64,000 bases of DNA from Metabacillus lacus (GTDB lineage: Bacteria; Bacillota; Bacilli; Bacillales; Bacillaceae). Shown here one piece after another: positions 63,864 through 64,000 of the stretch. Below the pieces are notes generated by a model that was given only the letters and a program-made list of their open reading frames with translations, did no database searches and was not told the DNA's origin. A program made the translations under genes and the position numbers. The DNA lies in contig NZ_WKKI01000001.1 of the NCBI RefSeq assembly GCF_009674805.1, forward strand, positions 1 to 64,000, read 5' to 3'. Each line of letters starts with the position of its first letter. Within the stretch, counting starts at the first letter, position 1.

Positions 63864-63892
63864 TTGATTCTGAGATGTCAGTATGTTATATT
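63864..63892 (+). promoter_or_regulatory. SigA promoter, probably of rpsB
   Basis: TTGATT (63864-63869) and TATATT (63887-63892) have exact 17-bp spacing. In Bacillus rpsB (ribosomal protein S2) follows swrB, so this is its likely promoter; the gene itself is outside the window. Confidence 0.6.
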
Positions 63893-64000
63893 TACTCTTG
63901 GTGTTAATACACACGTTCACAGATTTAAGTATTTGGTGCTGTTATAATAACAGTTATACTTAGAGATGATGTTGAACGGAGGAAAAAAACCTAGGAGGAA
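63893..64000 (+). other. Leader region before the next gene (probably rpsB)
   Basis: A palindrome, CTGTTATAATAACAG, lies at 63939-63953. Two SD-like motifs follow, CGGAGGAA (about 63979) and TAGGAGGAA at the very end. The second would serve a start codon a few bases past the window. Confidence 0.5.

Overview
The window is a chromosomal segment of a low-to-mid GC, endospore-forming, motile member of the Bacillaceae (Bacillus sensu lato). The evidence is the 26-codon spoVM, the ylo/ylq/ylx genes in Bacillus subtilis order, FapR/CodY regulators, SwrB/SwrD/FliY/CheC/CheD, and purine-rich Shine-Dalgarno (SD) sequences before nearly every gene. Apart from rpmB, every confident gene is on the + strand. 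The species cannot be named from the sequence alone.

Layout. (1) 1-712: the right end of an IS200/IS605-type element with the last codons of a probable tnpB, a 54-codon orphan ORF, and a 37-bp tandem duplication that doubles the SD and start of thiN. (2) 657-4042: thiN, spoVM, rpmB(-), yloU and fakA (yloV). (3) 4045-4667: a fakA terminator followed by a four-copy array of about 126-bp palindromic repeats whose stems differ between copies but stay paired. (4) 4737-12033: sdaAB, sdaAA, recG, then the FapR-controlled lipid operon fapR-plsX-fabD-fabG-acpP. (5) 12121-19470: rnc-smc-ftsY and ylxM-ffh (RNA processing, chromosome organisation, signal recognition particle). (6) 19565-24938: rpsP-khpA-ylqD-rimM-trmD, rplS, lepB, rbgA, rnhB (ribosome biogenesis and tRNA modification, with a signal peptidase). 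(7) 24951-33360: ylqG-ylqH (FliK-like and FlhB-C-like), sucCD, dprA, topA, trmFO. (8) 33425-37114: xerC-hslV-hslU-codY. (9) 37412-63852: the complete fla/che operon from flgB to sigD and swrB. The right edge holds a promoter and leader that probably belong to rpsB.

The fla/che genes build the basal body, rod, C ring, type III export gate, hook scaffold and hook. They also encode the chemotaxis core (CheA, CheW, CheB, CheC, CheD, CheY, FliY) and sigma-D, which turns on late flagellar genes. The gene set matches the B. subtilis operon as I know it. Neighbours are tightly coupled by overlaps of 4-14 bp; the few real spacers inside the operon carry potential RNA hairpins.

No rRNA, tRNA, CRISPR array, prophage or obvious defence system was seen. 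The most unusual features are the repeat array with covarying stems, the thiN start duplication, the orphan FliK/FlhB-like pair outside the flagellar operon, and the hairpin between the SD and start of swrD.
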